Shown here: positions 23,950 to 33,610 of the stretch, one piece after another
How positions within the stretch are numbered: the stretch's first letter is position 1
How the letters are laid out: each line of letters opens with the position of its first letter
Program-made: the position numbers and the translations under genes
Assembly (NCBI GenBank): GCA_020846025.1
Contig: JADLER010000117.1
Location: 1 to 47,047, forward strand
Length of the DNA: 47,047 nt
DNA from: Bacteroidia bacterium
Lineage (GTDB): Bacteria > Bacteroidota > Bacteroidia > B-17B0 > Aurantibacillaceae
Reading direction: 5' to 3'
The notes under the pieces: model-generated
Database searches by the model: none
Seen by the model: only the letters and a program-made list of their open reading frames with translations
What the model was told of the DNA's origin: nothing

Positions 23950-25842
23950 ATGAGCACAGGAAAAATTAATGTACAAACCGAAAACATCTTCCCTATTATT
24001 AAAAAATTCTTATACAGCGACCACGAAATATTTTTGCGCGAGTTAGTAAGTAACGCTACCGATGCAACTCAAAAACTCAAAGCTCTAGCCTCTATGGGCG
24101 AAGTAAAGGGCGACCTTGGCGATTTAAAAATAGAAGTGGTATTAGATAAAGCCTCAAAAACCCTTACCATCAAAGATAAAGGAATTGGGATGACCGCCGA
24201 AGAAATTGAAAAATACATTACGCAAATTGCCTTTAGCGGTGCCGAAGAATTTGTACAACAATACAAAGACAAAGTTGATAAAAACGTGGTTATCGGTCAT
24301 TTTGGCTTAGGTTTTTACTCGGCATTTATGGTAGCCAAAAAAGTAGAAATTTATTCGCTTTCTCACAAAGCAGGTGCTAAAGCCGTGCGCTGGGAATGTG
24401 ATGGTAGCCCAGAATACACCATCGAAGAAATTAGCAATAAAACCGAGCGTGGAACCAATATTGTTTTACACATTGCCGACGACAGCGAGGAGTTTTTAGA
24501 AAAAGAAAGAATTTCAACTTTACTGAATAAATACTGTAAGTTTTTACCCGTTGAAATAAAATTTGGTACTAAAAAAGAATGGGTAGATACCGATGAAAAA
24601 GACGACAAAGGCGAACCAAAACGCAAAGAGATAGAAGTAGATAATATTATTAATAACCCTACACCAGCTTGGGTAAAAAAACCTAGCGACTTAAAAGAAG
24701 AAGACTACAAAGCTTTTTATCGCGAGTTGTACCCTATGCAATTTGAGGAACCGTTATTTCACATTCACCTCAATGTAGATTATCCTTTTAACTTAACAGG
24801 TATTTTATATTTCCCTAAAATTTCAAATAAGTTCGAAGCTCCAAAAGACCGTATTCAATTATACAGCAACCAAGTATTTGTAACCGATAACGTTGAAAAT
24901 ATAGTTCCCGATTTTTTAACCATGTTGCGTGGTGTTATTGATAGCCCTGATATTCCACTCAACGTAAGCCGTAGTTACTTACAAGCTGACGGGAATGTGA
25001 AAAAGATATCGGCACATATTACCAAAAAAGTAGCCGATAAACTCGAAGAAATATTTAAAAAAGAGCGCGAAGATTTTGAGAAAAAATGGGACGATATTAA
25101 AATATTTGTACAATACGGTATGATAAGCGACGAGAAGTTTTATGAAAAAGCCATAAAATTTGCTTTACTTAAAAACACCGATGGTAAAGCCTTTACCTTT
25201 GATGAATATGAAAATCATGTAAAAGCAAACCAAACTGATAAAGACAAAAAAGTAGTGTATTTATATGCTACTAATACCGATGAGCAATACACTTACATTG
25301 ATGCTGCCAAAAACAGAGGCTATGACGTATTATTGATGGACTCACCGCTAGATGCGCATTACATTAACCATTTAGAAAGTAAATTAAAAGACACTCAATT
25401 TGTGCGTGTAGATAGCGATACGGTTGAAAAACTCATTAAGAAAGAAGAAGCACAAGTGAGCAAACTTAGTGAAGACGAACAAAACAAACTAAAACCAATT
25501 GTAGAAGGCGTTGTTACCAAAGAAAAATACACCGTAGTATTTGAAAGCCTAAGCGAAAGCGATGCACCTATGTTAATTACACGTCCCGAGTTTATGCGCC
25601 GTATGAAAGACATGCAAGCCCTTGGCGGAGGCATGAGTTTTTATGGTTCAATGCCCGATATGTATAACTTAGTTGTAAACGCTAATCATCCTTTAATTAG
25701 CAAAATATTAAACGAGGCAGACACAACCAAACAAGGACAACTAGCTAAGCAAGCCGTAGATTTAGCCTTATTATCGCAAGGTTTACTAAAAGGCGAAGAA
25801 TTAACTAAGTTTGTTAAACGCAGTGTAGAAATGATTCATTAA
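23950..25842 (+). CDS. htpG: Molecular chaperone HtpG (Hsp90)
   Basis: HtpG is the bacterial Hsp90 ATP-dependent chaperone in the cytosol. The 630-residue protein has the GHKL ATP-binding signatures: FLRELVSNATDA (helix with the Mg-binding Asn), IKDKGIGMT, and GHFGLGFYSAFMV near residue 118. The middle domain contains PLNVSRSYLQ, with the Arg that contacts the ATP gamma-phosphate. As expected for bacteria there is no C-terminal MEEVD. Length and start are normal. A sigma-32 or CIRCE-like heat-shock signal was not found upstream; the only notable sequence is a tandem TGTCATTT just before the gene. Confidence 0.97.
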   Translation: MSTGKINVQTENIFPIIKKFLYSDHEIFLRELVSNATDATQKLKALASMGEVKGDLGDLKIEVVLDKASKTLTIKDKGIGMTAEEIEKYITQIAFSGAEEFVQQYKDKVDKNVVIGHFGLGFYSAFMVAKKVEIYSLSHKAGAKAVRWECDGSPEYTIEEISNKTERGTNIVLHIADDSEEFLEKERISTLLNKYCKFLPVEIKFGTKKEWVDTDEKDDKGEPKRKEIEVDNIINNPTPAWVKKPSDLKEEDYKAFYRELYPMQFEEPLFHIHLNVDYPFNLTGILYFPKISNKFEAPKDRIQLYSNQVFVTDNVENIVPDFLTMLRGVIDSPDIPLNVSRSYLQADGNVKKISAHITKKVADKLEEIFKKEREDFEKKWDDIKIFVQYGMISDEKFYEKAIKFALLKNTDGKAFTFDEYENHVKANQTDKDKKVVYLYATNTDEQYTYIDAAKNRGYDVLLMDSPLDAHYINHLESKLKDTQFVRVDSDTVEKLIKKEEAQVSKLSEDEQNKLKPIVEGVVTKEKYTVVFESLSESDAPMLITRPEFMRRMKDMQALGGGMSFYGSMPDMYNLVVNANHPLISKILNEADTTKQGQLAKQAVDLALLSQGLLKGEELTKFVKRSVEMIH

Positions 25843-26011
25843 ACCCAGATTGTACCTTAGAAATTAGTAATGAGAGTTAAAAGCCCAATAAAATATGAAC
25901 TTTTACGAATGAAGCGTAGCCACTGCTACGGTTATTGAGAAAAAGTTGCGAAGCTTCATATTTTGCCGGGATTTTAGCTCGTAATAGAATTGCTAATGCA
26001 TAATTCGGGTT
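25842..26011 (-). repeat. 170-bp palindromic repeat element, copy 2 (inverted)
   Basis: The reverse complement aligns end to end with copy 1 (18829-18998) without gaps and with about 8 differences. It starts at the last base of the htpG stop codon, just as copy 1 starts within the rbfA stop codon. The opposite orientation of the two copies makes the 6.8 kb between them a potential inversion unit. Confidence 0.88.
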
Positions 26012-26020
26012 AAAACTAAA

Positions 26021-26044
26021 ACATCAGGCTGTTTAGCCTGATGT
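26021..26044. terminator. Perfect hairpin between htpG and the DUF3467 gene
   Basis: ACATCAGGCT-GTTT-AGCCTGATGT is a perfect 10-bp stem with 4-base loop. On the plus strand it is not followed by a T tract. On the minus strand it is followed by a T-rich run, so it would suit transcripts coming from the right. It could instead be a 5' UTR structure or a dyad operator for the gene at 26081, whose TATCTTTA element lies at 26058-26065. Confidence 0.4.
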
Positions 26045-26080
26045 GATAGAAAAACTGTATCTTTACTAAAAAAATTACGA

Positions 26081-26392
26081 ATGGAAAATCAAAATCCCGA
26101 TAACCAATTAAATATTGAATTGAGCGAAGAAATTGCCGAAGGCATTTACTCGAACTTAGCTATTATTACCCACTCGCCTACTGAGTTTGTGGTGGACTTT
26201 ATACGCGTGATGCCAGGCGTACCAAAAGCTAAAGTAAAATCGAGGGTGTTACTAACACCACAACATGCCAAACGCTTAATGAAAGCCTTAGCCGATAATG
26301 TGCAACGCTACGAACAAATACATGGAAAAATAAAAGACAGCGAAGTAAACGCCTTACCGCTTAATTTTGGTGGCCCTACTGCGCAGGCTTAA
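26081..26392 (+). CDS. DUF3467 family protein
   Basis: The 103-residue protein matches the DUF3467 pattern: YSNLAIITHSPTEFVVDFIRVMPG followed by VLLTPQHAKRLMKALADNVQRYE. These small cytosolic proteins are widespread in Bacteroidota and have no known activity. A TATCTTTA element 15 bases upstream of the ATG could be its -7 box. Confidence 0.88.
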   Translation: MENQNPDNQLNIELSEEIAEGIYSNLAIITHSPTEFVVDFIRVMPGVPKAKVKSRVLLTPQHAKRLMKALADNVQRYEQIHGKIKDSEVNALPLNFGGPTAQA

Positions 26393-26496
26393 ATTTCTGT
26401 TTATGAACAGAATGTATGTTTGAAAAATAACGCTCTTTGCTTACATATTGTTAATTTAATTTATTTAATTTATACTGTAACAAATGAAACAATGGC

Positions 26497-27918
26497 ATGT
26501 TATTTAATTCTTTAAGCTTTTTAATTTTTTTTCCTGTTGTTACCATTTTATTTTTCTTGCTACCTTACAATAAGCGGTGGATGTTACTACTTGCTGCAAG
26601 TTGTTATTTCTATATGTACTTCAAACCGATTTACATATTAATTTTATTTTTCACTATTATTATTGATTATTATGCAGGTATATATCTCGAAAAAATAAAA
26701 GATGACAAAAAACGTAAATGGTTTCTCATTGCCAGTCTTATTGCAAATATTGGAGTATTAGCTATTTTTAAATATTACAATTTTTTAGAGGATAATATAA
26801 AAGGAATTGGCGAACTATTTGGTGCTGATATTTCATTCCCAGCATTAAATATTATCTTGCCAGTAGGTTTGTCATTTCACACTTTCCAAGCTATGAGTTA
26901 TACCTTTGAAGTGTATCGTGGAAATCAAAAAGCCGAAAAAAGGTTTGGAATTTATGCCCTATATGTGATGTTTTATCCTCAATTAGTTGCGGGACCAATT
27001 GAACGACCTCAAAACATCTTACATCAATTTTACAAAAAAACAGATTTTTCGTATGATAATGCCGTATCTGGTTTAAATTTAATTGCCTTTGGGCTCTTTA
27101 AAAAAATAATCATAGCCGATAGATTAGCAATATATGTAAACCAAGTATATGGAGATTTAGATAACGCATCAAGTATTTCCACTTTCTTAGCACTTATCTT
27201 TTTTTCATTTCAAATTTATTGCGATTTTTCGGGTTATTCAGATATTGCTCGAGGAACAGCCAGAGTGATGGGCTTTGAGTTAATGTTGAATTTTGATAGA
27301 CCTTACTTATCGCAATCCATCTCCGAATTTTGGAAAAGATGGCACATCTCCTTATCAACTTGGTTTCGAGATTACTTATACATTCCTTTAGGTGGAAATA
27401 GAGTTTCTAAAACACGGCTTTATTATAATCTTTTCTTGGTTTTTATGGTTAGCGGCTTGTGGCATGGTGCCAGTTGGACCTTTGTAATTTGGGGAGCCTT
27501 ACATGGTTTTTTTAATATATTTGGTACTATAACTAAACAAGCGCAACTAAAACTAGCAACTATATTACAACTAGTCAAATTTCCTCAACTACGTAAACTA
27601 TTAAATATTTTAACAGTTTTTTTCTTAGTAAGCTTTGCGTGGGTGTTTTTTAGGGCGCAAAATTTTGATCAAGCCATGCTATTTTATAAAAAACTTTGCT
27701 CATTTGATTTCACACTCAATTTAACACAAATTTGTGCGGAGAAAGGACCTCTAAATTTATTACTCAGCTTTGTGGCTTTAGGTTTTCTTTTTCTTTCTTA
27801 TTATTTACCTAAAGATTTAAAGATTAAACATAATGTGCTGTTTTTATTCACTATCTTTTTTTTAATTGTAATATTAGGCAAAAATGGGCATTCCGACTTC
27901 ATCTATTTCCAATTTTAA
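26497..27918 (+). CDS. MBOAT-family O-acyltransferase (AlgI/DltB-like)
   Basis: The 473-residue membrane protein has about ten helices. The MBOAT core has GLSFHTFQAMSYTFEVYRG near 125-143, FYPQLVAGPIERPQN near 162-176, the FWKRWHISLSTWFRDYLYIPLGG block near 275-300, and the catalytic His in SGLWHGASW followed by GALHG. Such proteins pass acyl groups, often acetyl, across the membrane to an extracytoplasmic SGNH partner that modifies a polysaccharide. The next gene overlaps it by 35 bp and encodes such a partner. Confidence 0.93.
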   Translation: MLFNSLSFLIFFPVVTILFFLLPYNKRWMLLLAASCYFYMYFKPIYILILFFTIIIDYYAGIYLEKIKDDKKRKWFLIASLIANIGVLAIFKYYNFLEDNIKGIGELFGADISFPALNIILPVGLSFHTFQAMSYTFEVYRGNQKAEKRFGIYALYVMFYPQLVAGPIERPQNILHQFYKKTDFSYDNAVSGLNLIAFGLFKKIIIADRLAIYVNQVYGDLDNASSISTFLALIFFSFQIYCDFSGYSDIARGTARVMGFELMLNFDRPYLSQSISEFWKRWHISLSTWFRDYLYIPLGGNRVSKTRLYYNLFLVFMVSGLWHGASWTFVIWGALHGFFNIFGTITKQAQLKLATILQLVKFPQLRKLLNILTVFFLVSFAWVFFRAQNFDQAMLFYKKLCSFDFTLNLTQICAEKGPLNLLLSFVALGFLFLSYYLPKDLKIKHNVLFLFTIFFLIVILGKNGHSDFIYFQF

Positions 27919-28822
27919 GAAGTTTTCTCTAAAAATACTTCGTCCATATACAGCGTGTGCTGTAGTGTTTGGACTTGCTTTTCAATATTTTTTTGAGAAA
28001 AAAATTATTTTAAATAGCCAAATTAATGGTAGTTATAAAGTAAACCGAATTATAAACTCAGAAAACACCAATGAAATTCCAATTTTTGGTTCTTCTAGGG
28101 CAGAAGGAAGCTTTGTACCCAGTGTGTTGGGTTCAAATTATTTTAATTACGGAATTAGTGGTACACAAGATAATGTGATGTTATTTTTTTTAAAAGAAGA
28201 ATGTAAAAAAAACAAAACAACACCTATTCTTTTAAATTTTGATATAGATGGCTTAAACTACGAACTTGGAGATATTGCCAACTACATTTATAATGCAAAT
28301 TATGCTCCAGTTAAACAACTCATAGGAGATAAAGATGAAGCAATTTTTAGAGTACCCTTTGTAAAATATTATGGTTATTACGAATACTATTTAAAAATGT
28401 ACTTGAATAACAAAATTAATCTCACTAAAAAAACAGATAACGGTGCTAGTTTAGAATTAAATAAATTGACAAAAAGTAAATTTAACGAACTGGTTAATCA
28501 AAGATTAGCCACAGCAGCAACATTTAAAAATAACCCCCATTTAGAAAGCGATTTTTTTAATTTGATAAAAAGCCATTCCAAAAGAACCTTTATAATTGTC
28601 ATTTCTCCTTACCATAAATCGTACTTTAATCAATTTAAAAATTACCCAGATGTAACAAATTTTATGACTAAAATAAAAACATTTGCCAATGCAAAAGTGT
28701 TTGATTTTTCACAGGTAAATTATCCTGATAGTTTGTTTATTAACACAACCCATCTAAACTATGCGGGAGCAAAGCAATTTTCGGAAGAACTAAAAGATAG
28801 TATAATGAAACTAAAGAACTAA
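27884..28822 (+). CDS. Membrane-anchored SGNH-like partner of the MBOAT protein
   Basis: The 312-residue protein has one N-terminal membrane helix (about 20-38) and an extracytoplasmic domain. The nucleophile block is IFGSSRAEGSF (GSSR-type as in DltD/AlgX-like partners), and the C-terminal block TTHLNYAGAKQF carries the conserved His of the D/N-x-x-H-L-n-x-x-G-a motif. The long 35-bp overlap with the MBOAT gene indicates coupled synthesis. The likely role is O-acylation of a surface polysaccharide; substrate unknown. The start inside the MBOAT gene is the only ATG before the helix. Confidence 0.8.
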   Translation: MGIPTSSISNFKKFSLKILRPYTACAVVFGLAFQYFFEKKIILNSQINGSYKVNRIINSENTNEIPIFGSSRAEGSFVPSVLGSNYFNYGISGTQDNVMLFFLKEECKKNKTTPILLNFDIDGLNYELGDIANYIYNANYAPVKQLIGDKDEAIFRVPFVKYYGYYEYYLKMYLNNKINLTKKTDNGASLELNKLTKSKFNELVNQRLATAATFKNNPHLESDFFNLIKSHSKRTFIIVISPYHKSYFNQFKNYPDVTNFMTKIKTFANAKVFDFSQVNYPDSLFINTTHLNYAGAKQFSEELKDSIMKLKN

Positions 28823-28834
28823 ACGGAATTTATT

Positions 28835-30865
28835 TTAATTCTTCACCACCTTGTTGTAAGTAGTTTTACCCGATTTTTCGGCTACTACTTTTAAAATATA
28901 CACCCCATTTTCGAGGCTGCTCATAGGTAAGGTTAATTTATTTTTACCTTCGGTAAGTTGGTAGGTGGTATCAAAGGCTGTTTTACCTGCATAATCTATT
29001 AAGCTTACTTGTATGTTACCTGCATGTTTTAGGTAATACTCAAAGTTTAAATCAGAGCTTGTGGGGTTAGGATATACACTTTGAAGATTATCAATGGAAT
29101 TAGCAATATTTACGCTAATTATATTGGTGTATTTTTCATTACCTTGCTGGTATATAATTTTTATACGGTAATAAGTGAGTTCGTAAGGCTTACCATCTGT
29201 GGCATAATAAGTGTTTTTTTCAGTAGTTATACCTTTAGATGCAAGCCAATCAAAATCCTCAAAATTTACGCCATCCTTAGATTTTTGAAGCACATATTGC
29301 TTCACTCCCTTCTCATTAGCTGTTACCCAAGTAATGTTATTTTTAAGATTTTCATTAGTGGCATTAAACAAGAGCATATCTACAGGCAAAACACCCGAGT
29401 ATGCCCAGCCTGTTACAGAAAAATTACATGGGGTTGAATTTGGATAATCCACCATCATATAGTAAGTTTTTCCAACAGTTAAACCACTCGCCTTTACGGT
29501 ATCTGTATTACCAGCCGCAATACTCCAAGTAAAAGCAGGAGTAGTACATGGATTACCGTCTAAATCACTATTAGGATCCGGTAAGGCTAATCCACTAATT
29601 TGCGTAAAGTTTAAACAGCAACCATGTATATTATGAGTAATTTCAAATAAATCCACATTAATATCACAAGATGATGCCGTAATAGGTATTGCAACTGTAG
29701 ATGTTGATGCTACAAAAGAATACCAAGCATTATAGATTGGTGAACTTATCATTGCGCATGTTTGGCTAGCAGAAAATAAATCCCCCGGAACATCTTGTGT
29801 ATAAGTCGGTGAACCCGCATATCCGTTGGCAACCATCGTATTAGTAGCTCCAGATGTAAAAATAGCATAAGGTTTTTCGCAATAATCATTACTACCTACA
29901 CTTAAATCATTACCACAAGGACCTAATGTAGTGGCACAGATGCTAAACGTTCCCACAGGGGTGCCGTTTTTATTCCATACCCTTACATAAACTGTGCTAG
30001 AAGGTGTGGCGCCTGTTACATATATTGACGGTTGAGTACTAGGCGTTCCTCCTTCAGGATTAGCTTCACTACAGCCAATTTCGGTTAATGATGAACATGG
30101 CGTACCAGTATAAGTAGCTATTCCTAAATTAGCTACTGTACCAATTTTAGTTTGTAAAAATAAATCACCACTGGCTGGTACTACCACCGAAAACCAAACA
30201 TCTACCGACGAAGCAACATAACTACCACAAGATGGATTGGAAATACCGCCACAAGTTGTTTGAGTAGCATTTTTTAAATTAGCACTCGTATAAACACAAG
30301 AAGAACTTGGAGCATCTATGATAGTAGGATCTGTAGGGTCGTCATTACTTTGAGGTGAATTTATACATGCATTCAAATTAATACCAGAATTATTAACATT
30401 AAATCCAAGAACTTGTATATAATATATATTATTAGTTATTAATGATGTTACCGTGCAGGTTTCAGTTTGATTGGCTGTCCCTCCTCCTATTACATTATTA
30501 ACACATGCTAATTCTGTTGTCGTCGTAACTGTATTGGACGTACAAGGAGCAGCATCGTACAAAATAAAAGCTATATCTCTAGTAAGACCACCAGAAGTAG
30601 AAGAAATACTAATTGTGGCTGTAGGATTAGTTGCTTTAAAAACAAACCAAGTATCTTTATAAGAACTATTTGTAGGGGTTAAACAAGAAATTGGAGGATT
30701 TTCCAAAGGAGTTGGAGTTTTTTGTAAAACACCAGTTTTACAAGAACCATTTACTGTAACAGAGTAGGCATTACTACAATTTACAACTGGCTGAGAAAAA
30801 TAAGCTAACGAGTAAAAAGTAAAACTGATTATCAGTATTAAATATTTATGCGAAAAAAATAGCAT
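28835..30865 (-). CDS. Large secreted T9SS cargo protein
   Basis: I start at the ATG at 30865 (676 residues); a TTG one codon earlier is less likely. After a signal peptide (ending about SLAYFSQ) there are three or four beta-rich modules with spaced cysteines and the recurrent phrase x-D-x-W-F-(S/K)-F/V (KDTWFVFKA, VDVWFSVVV, YNAWYSFVA). Each module begins with N-A/N-x-C or SNDYCEKPYAI. This looks like repeated lectin- or PPC-like beta-sandwich units. The C-terminus is a T9SS type A sorting domain with VYPNPTSSDLNF and SLENGVYILKV. It is 7 bp after the gene at 33356 and probably cotranscribed. Function is unknown. Confidence 0.82.
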   Translation of the reverse strand: MLFFSHKYLILIISFTFYSLAYFSQPVVNCSNAYSVTVNGSCKTGVLQKTPTPLENPPISCLTPTNSSYKDTWFVFKATNPTATISISSTSGGLTRDIAFILYDAAPCTSNTVTTTTELACVNNVIGGGTANQTETCTVTSLITNNIYYIQVLGFNVNNSGINLNACINSPQSNDDPTDPTIIDAPSSSCVYTSANLKNATQTTCGGISNPSCGSYVASSVDVWFSVVVPASGDLFLQTKIGTVANLGIATYTGTPCSSLTEIGCSEANPEGGTPSTQPSIYVTGATPSSTVYVRVWNKNGTPVGTFSICATTLGPCGNDLSVGSNDYCEKPYAIFTSGATNTMVANGYAGSPTYTQDVPGDLFSASQTCAMISSPIYNAWYSFVASTSTVAIPITASSCDINVDLFEITHNIHGCCLNFTQISGLALPDPNSDLDGNPCTTPAFTWSIAAGNTDTVKASGLTVGKTYYMMVDYPNSTPCNFSVTGWAYSGVLPVDMLLFNATNENLKNNITWVTANEKGVKQYVLQKSKDGVNFEDFDWLASKGITTEKNTYYATDGKPYELTYYRIKIIYQQGNEKYTNIISVNIANSIDNLQSVYPNPTSSDLNFEYYLKHAGNIQVSLIDYAGKTAFDTTYQLTEGKNKLTLPMSSLENGVYILKVVAEKSGKTTYNKVVKN

Positions 30866-30872
30866 CAATTTA

Positions 30873-33356
30873 TTACTTTATTATTTTATGGTTTTTAACC
30901 TGCATTTGCTCATTTATTGTATTTACAACATATATACCAGCTTGTAAAGATGAAATATTAATACAATAAGCATTTATATTATTTATTGCTACATTTGATA
31001 AAGCAAGAACCAATTTACCCGATAAATCGTAAATTTTCACTTCTTTTAAAACTTGATCATTAAAACTCGATTTTAAATTTAATGTATTTTCGGTTGTGTA
31101 AATTAACACATTATCATCAGCTTTAATTATAGGGTTTTGTGCACTTGATTTACTCATTCTAAGTACGTAATCTGAGTTTGTTTTCATTTCTTCGCCTTGT
31201 ATAGGCACTTGATTTAATATATCAAATTTATCGCCAGTTTTAGTATTTTCAATCCAAATTTGATTATATCCTTGATAATTTAATACTTCTACATCCACAT
31301 AGTACACTCCTGTTTTTGGAGTAAAAATTTCAAGAGGTATAGTTTGATTATCGGCATTAGAGTTCATATAATTTGTAATTATTCCTTTATTAGAAACAGC
31401 ATCTTTCATGTAAATAGCAGGAGCAACTGCTTTAGGAAATTTGCGATAAACGGCATCAATTCCCTCATCATATCCTGATAGCATATTATCTTTAAAAATA
31501 ATATGATTTTTATGAGCATAAGGCGTTAAAGCCGAGCTTAAATTAAGTCTTATATCGTACTTAGGCTTATTTTTATAAAAAGCGGTCATGTGGTCATCAA
31601 CTTTACTTGATTCATGAAAAGTGATTGATTTAGCACCAAAGCCACCACTACTGGCGACAATATAAAAACCTTGATAAGATGGAATTATGGTTCCAATATT
31701 AGCAAGATAATCACTATAATTCCCTTGGTCGGTATAATACACTTCATAATTCACATTCGCTCTTGTTAATAAGTCAAAATCAATTGCCGAAGCATACGGG
31801 TTTCCAACCAAATGCCATCCCCCTCCTGCAGAACCAGTATAAGATAACCCTGTTAATTTTACATCGCCATAATTAGGTGTACCACGGCTATCAATGGTTT
31901 TGTCGTTCCAAAAACTCATAGCTGCATCATCAGCCATTAATAATTGATAACCTTTGCCTACAGCTAATGCAGTATTTGTACCTGTAACAGGTGAAAAAGT
32001 ATTTGTCGTCTCATCATAGGTCTTCATTGTGCTAGAACTATCTGTCGTGTAGCCATCTACACCTGCTGGACCACCAATACCATCGTAATCACCAATACCT
32101 GAGATATACATCTCATTATCCCAATCCATTACATTAGTATTACTTACAGGAACTGATAAATCATAGTACATACCACCAGGGGCATCGTCAGCAAGATACA
32201 TGTCTTGAATATATTTTTGAATCACCATTGAGCCAGAAAAGGATACAGAGGCTGTATTAGTAATTTGAGCAATAGCAGCCGTTGCATTTTCATCGCTCAC
32301 TAAGGTAAGCTTACTAGTATTAGAATTACAATTACCATTCGTCATTATTAAATCGTTTATTACGAGTTGATTCGTTGTAAAACTAACAGAACCACCTGGA
32401 TTATCAATTTTTAAATTCCAAAATCTATTTACTTTAGTACCACTAACCGTTTGAGTATTTCCAATTCCGTTAAAAATCACAGTATCTCCGCTTGTTTCAG
32501 TATCAATTAAGCCTAAATTGTTAGTTAAATTTCCTCCTATAAATATATTGTTTCCATTGGAGTATAATCTATTAGATGCTATTCCTGTAATTGTTAAATT
32601 ATTTAATACATGTAAATCACTCGAAAGATTTTTTGAGGTATTTGAAGATAAATTCAAATTATAATATTCTGTATCAAAAATTTGATTAACGTTCATTGAA
32701 TAAGTCATTGTGTTTGAATTAGCAGAGCAATCTAAAGTTGGAGAAGTTGCACCTACCGTTGAAATATTTGCTGATAGGCATAAAGATGAACCTGAAGCAT
32801 TAGTCCATTTATTAGCACTCTTCATAAAATATAAAGTCCCTAACGTACTACCCAAATTTTTAAGCGTAACATCCCCTAAATTTACAACCTTTGCCGTATT
32901 AGTTTGGAATCTAATAGGTCCAACCTTATTAATAGTAGTTCCAGAAGCTATTGTTACTGTTATAGCACTTTGCAGCCAAAATGTACCTGTATTTGTATAA
33001 GTTGGAGTAGAACTAAATAAAGAATTTGATAAAAAATTTAAATCTATATTGGTAAGTATTTTCCCTTGGTTTGTAAAATTACCCTTTAAATATAATTTCT
33101 TAGAATTACCTACCAAAGTACCCGTTGCTGTATTGGTGAAATTTCTACATGAATTTGCGGCATTAGCTAAAGTTACAGTATGCGTAGTAATTATCACATC
33201 ATCACTAAAATCTGGGACACCATCAATATCCGAACCAGCAGTCATAGACCATGTTGAAGCTGCCATCCAACTACCATTAGCTATTGACTCAAATGTAGCC
33301 GATTTAAGCATTAAAGACAAAAACAAAAAAGACAAAAGTGTAAATAATTTTTTCAT
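30873..33356 (-). CDS. Large secreted T9SS cargo protein, parallel-beta-like
   Basis: The 827-residue protein has a signal peptide (1-20). Its N-terminal part begins with NGSWMAASTWS and DDVIITTHTVTLAN, a G8-like start seen in many large Bacteroidota adhesins, and continues with many short Asn-rich strands. The last 80 residues are a T9SS sorting domain: VKIYDLSGKLVLAL and ISSLQAGIYVVN, ending KNHKIIK. A TTG-N19-TACCTTTA promoter lies 22 bp before the start. Likely a cell-surface or biofilm structural protein; this is inference. Confidence 0.82.
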   Translation of the reverse strand: MKKLFTLLSFLFLSLMLKSATFESIANGSWMAASTWSMTAGSDIDGVPDFSDDVIITTHTVTLANAANSCRNFTNTATGTLVGNSKKLYLKGNFTNQGKILTNIDLNFLSNSLFSSTPTYTNTGTFWLQSAITVTIASGTTINKVGPIRFQTNTAKVVNLGDVTLKNLGSTLGTLYFMKSANKWTNASGSSLCLSANISTVGATSPTLDCSANSNTMTYSMNVNQIFDTEYYNLNLSSNTSKNLSSDLHVLNNLTITGIASNRLYSNGNNIFIGGNLTNNLGLIDTETSGDTVIFNGIGNTQTVSGTKVNRFWNLKIDNPGGSVSFTTNQLVINDLIMTNGNCNSNTSKLTLVSDENATAAIAQITNTASVSFSGSMVIQKYIQDMYLADDAPGGMYYDLSVPVSNTNVMDWDNEMYISGIGDYDGIGGPAGVDGYTTDSSSTMKTYDETTNTFSPVTGTNTALAVGKGYQLLMADDAAMSFWNDKTIDSRGTPNYGDVKLTGLSYTGSAGGGWHLVGNPYASAIDFDLLTRANVNYEVYYTDQGNYSDYLANIGTIIPSYQGFYIVASSGGFGAKSITFHESSKVDDHMTAFYKNKPKYDIRLNLSSALTPYAHKNHIIFKDNMLSGYDEGIDAVYRKFPKAVAPAIYMKDAVSNKGIITNYMNSNADNQTIPLEIFTPKTGVYYVDVEVLNYQGYNQIWIENTKTGDKFDILNQVPIQGEEMKTNSDYVLRMSKSSAQNPIIKADDNVLIYTTENTLNLKSSFNDQVLKEVKIYDLSGKLVLALSNVAINNINAYCINISSLQAGIYVVNTINEQMQVKNHKIIK

Positions 33357-33377
33357 AATGTTTTAATTTTCTAAGAG

Positions 33378-33407
33378 TAAAGGTAGGTTATTTATTATAA
33401 TTTACAA
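33378..33407 (-). promoter_or_regulatory. Promoter of the T9SS gene pair
   Basis: TTG (33405-33407), 19 bases, TACCTTTA (33378-33385) on the minus strand. Spacing equals that of the repeat-borne promoters at 1049 and 2966. The 254-bp gap 33357-33610 is divergent and otherwise shows only AT-rich sequence. Confidence 0.48.
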
Positions 33408-33610
33408 AATATAAGCAAAAAATGTTCCAAAATTTTATACAACTTTGTTAAAAAAATCATTTACCATTCATTTTTATAAGGAAATGATGTTTTTTATTAA
33501 CGTATATTCTTTGTGTAATTTGATGCTCCTACTTTGGAAAAAACACAATAAAACAGCTACATTTACAACGAAACAGCAGCGTATTTTATAACCTAAACAT
33601 ACATTAAGCA

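Noticed and set aside
26395-26412. 7-bp perfect hairpin (TTCTGTT-TATG-AACAGAA) after the DUF3467 gene as terminator
   Set aside because: Short stem and no T tract on the plus strand; too weak to call.
29081-29437. 118-codon plus-strand frame inside the T9SS protein gene (with others at 30471, 33049 and 44696)
   Set aside because: They lie wholly or almost wholly antisense to well-supported genes, have no family motifs and no promoter, and are probably shadows.
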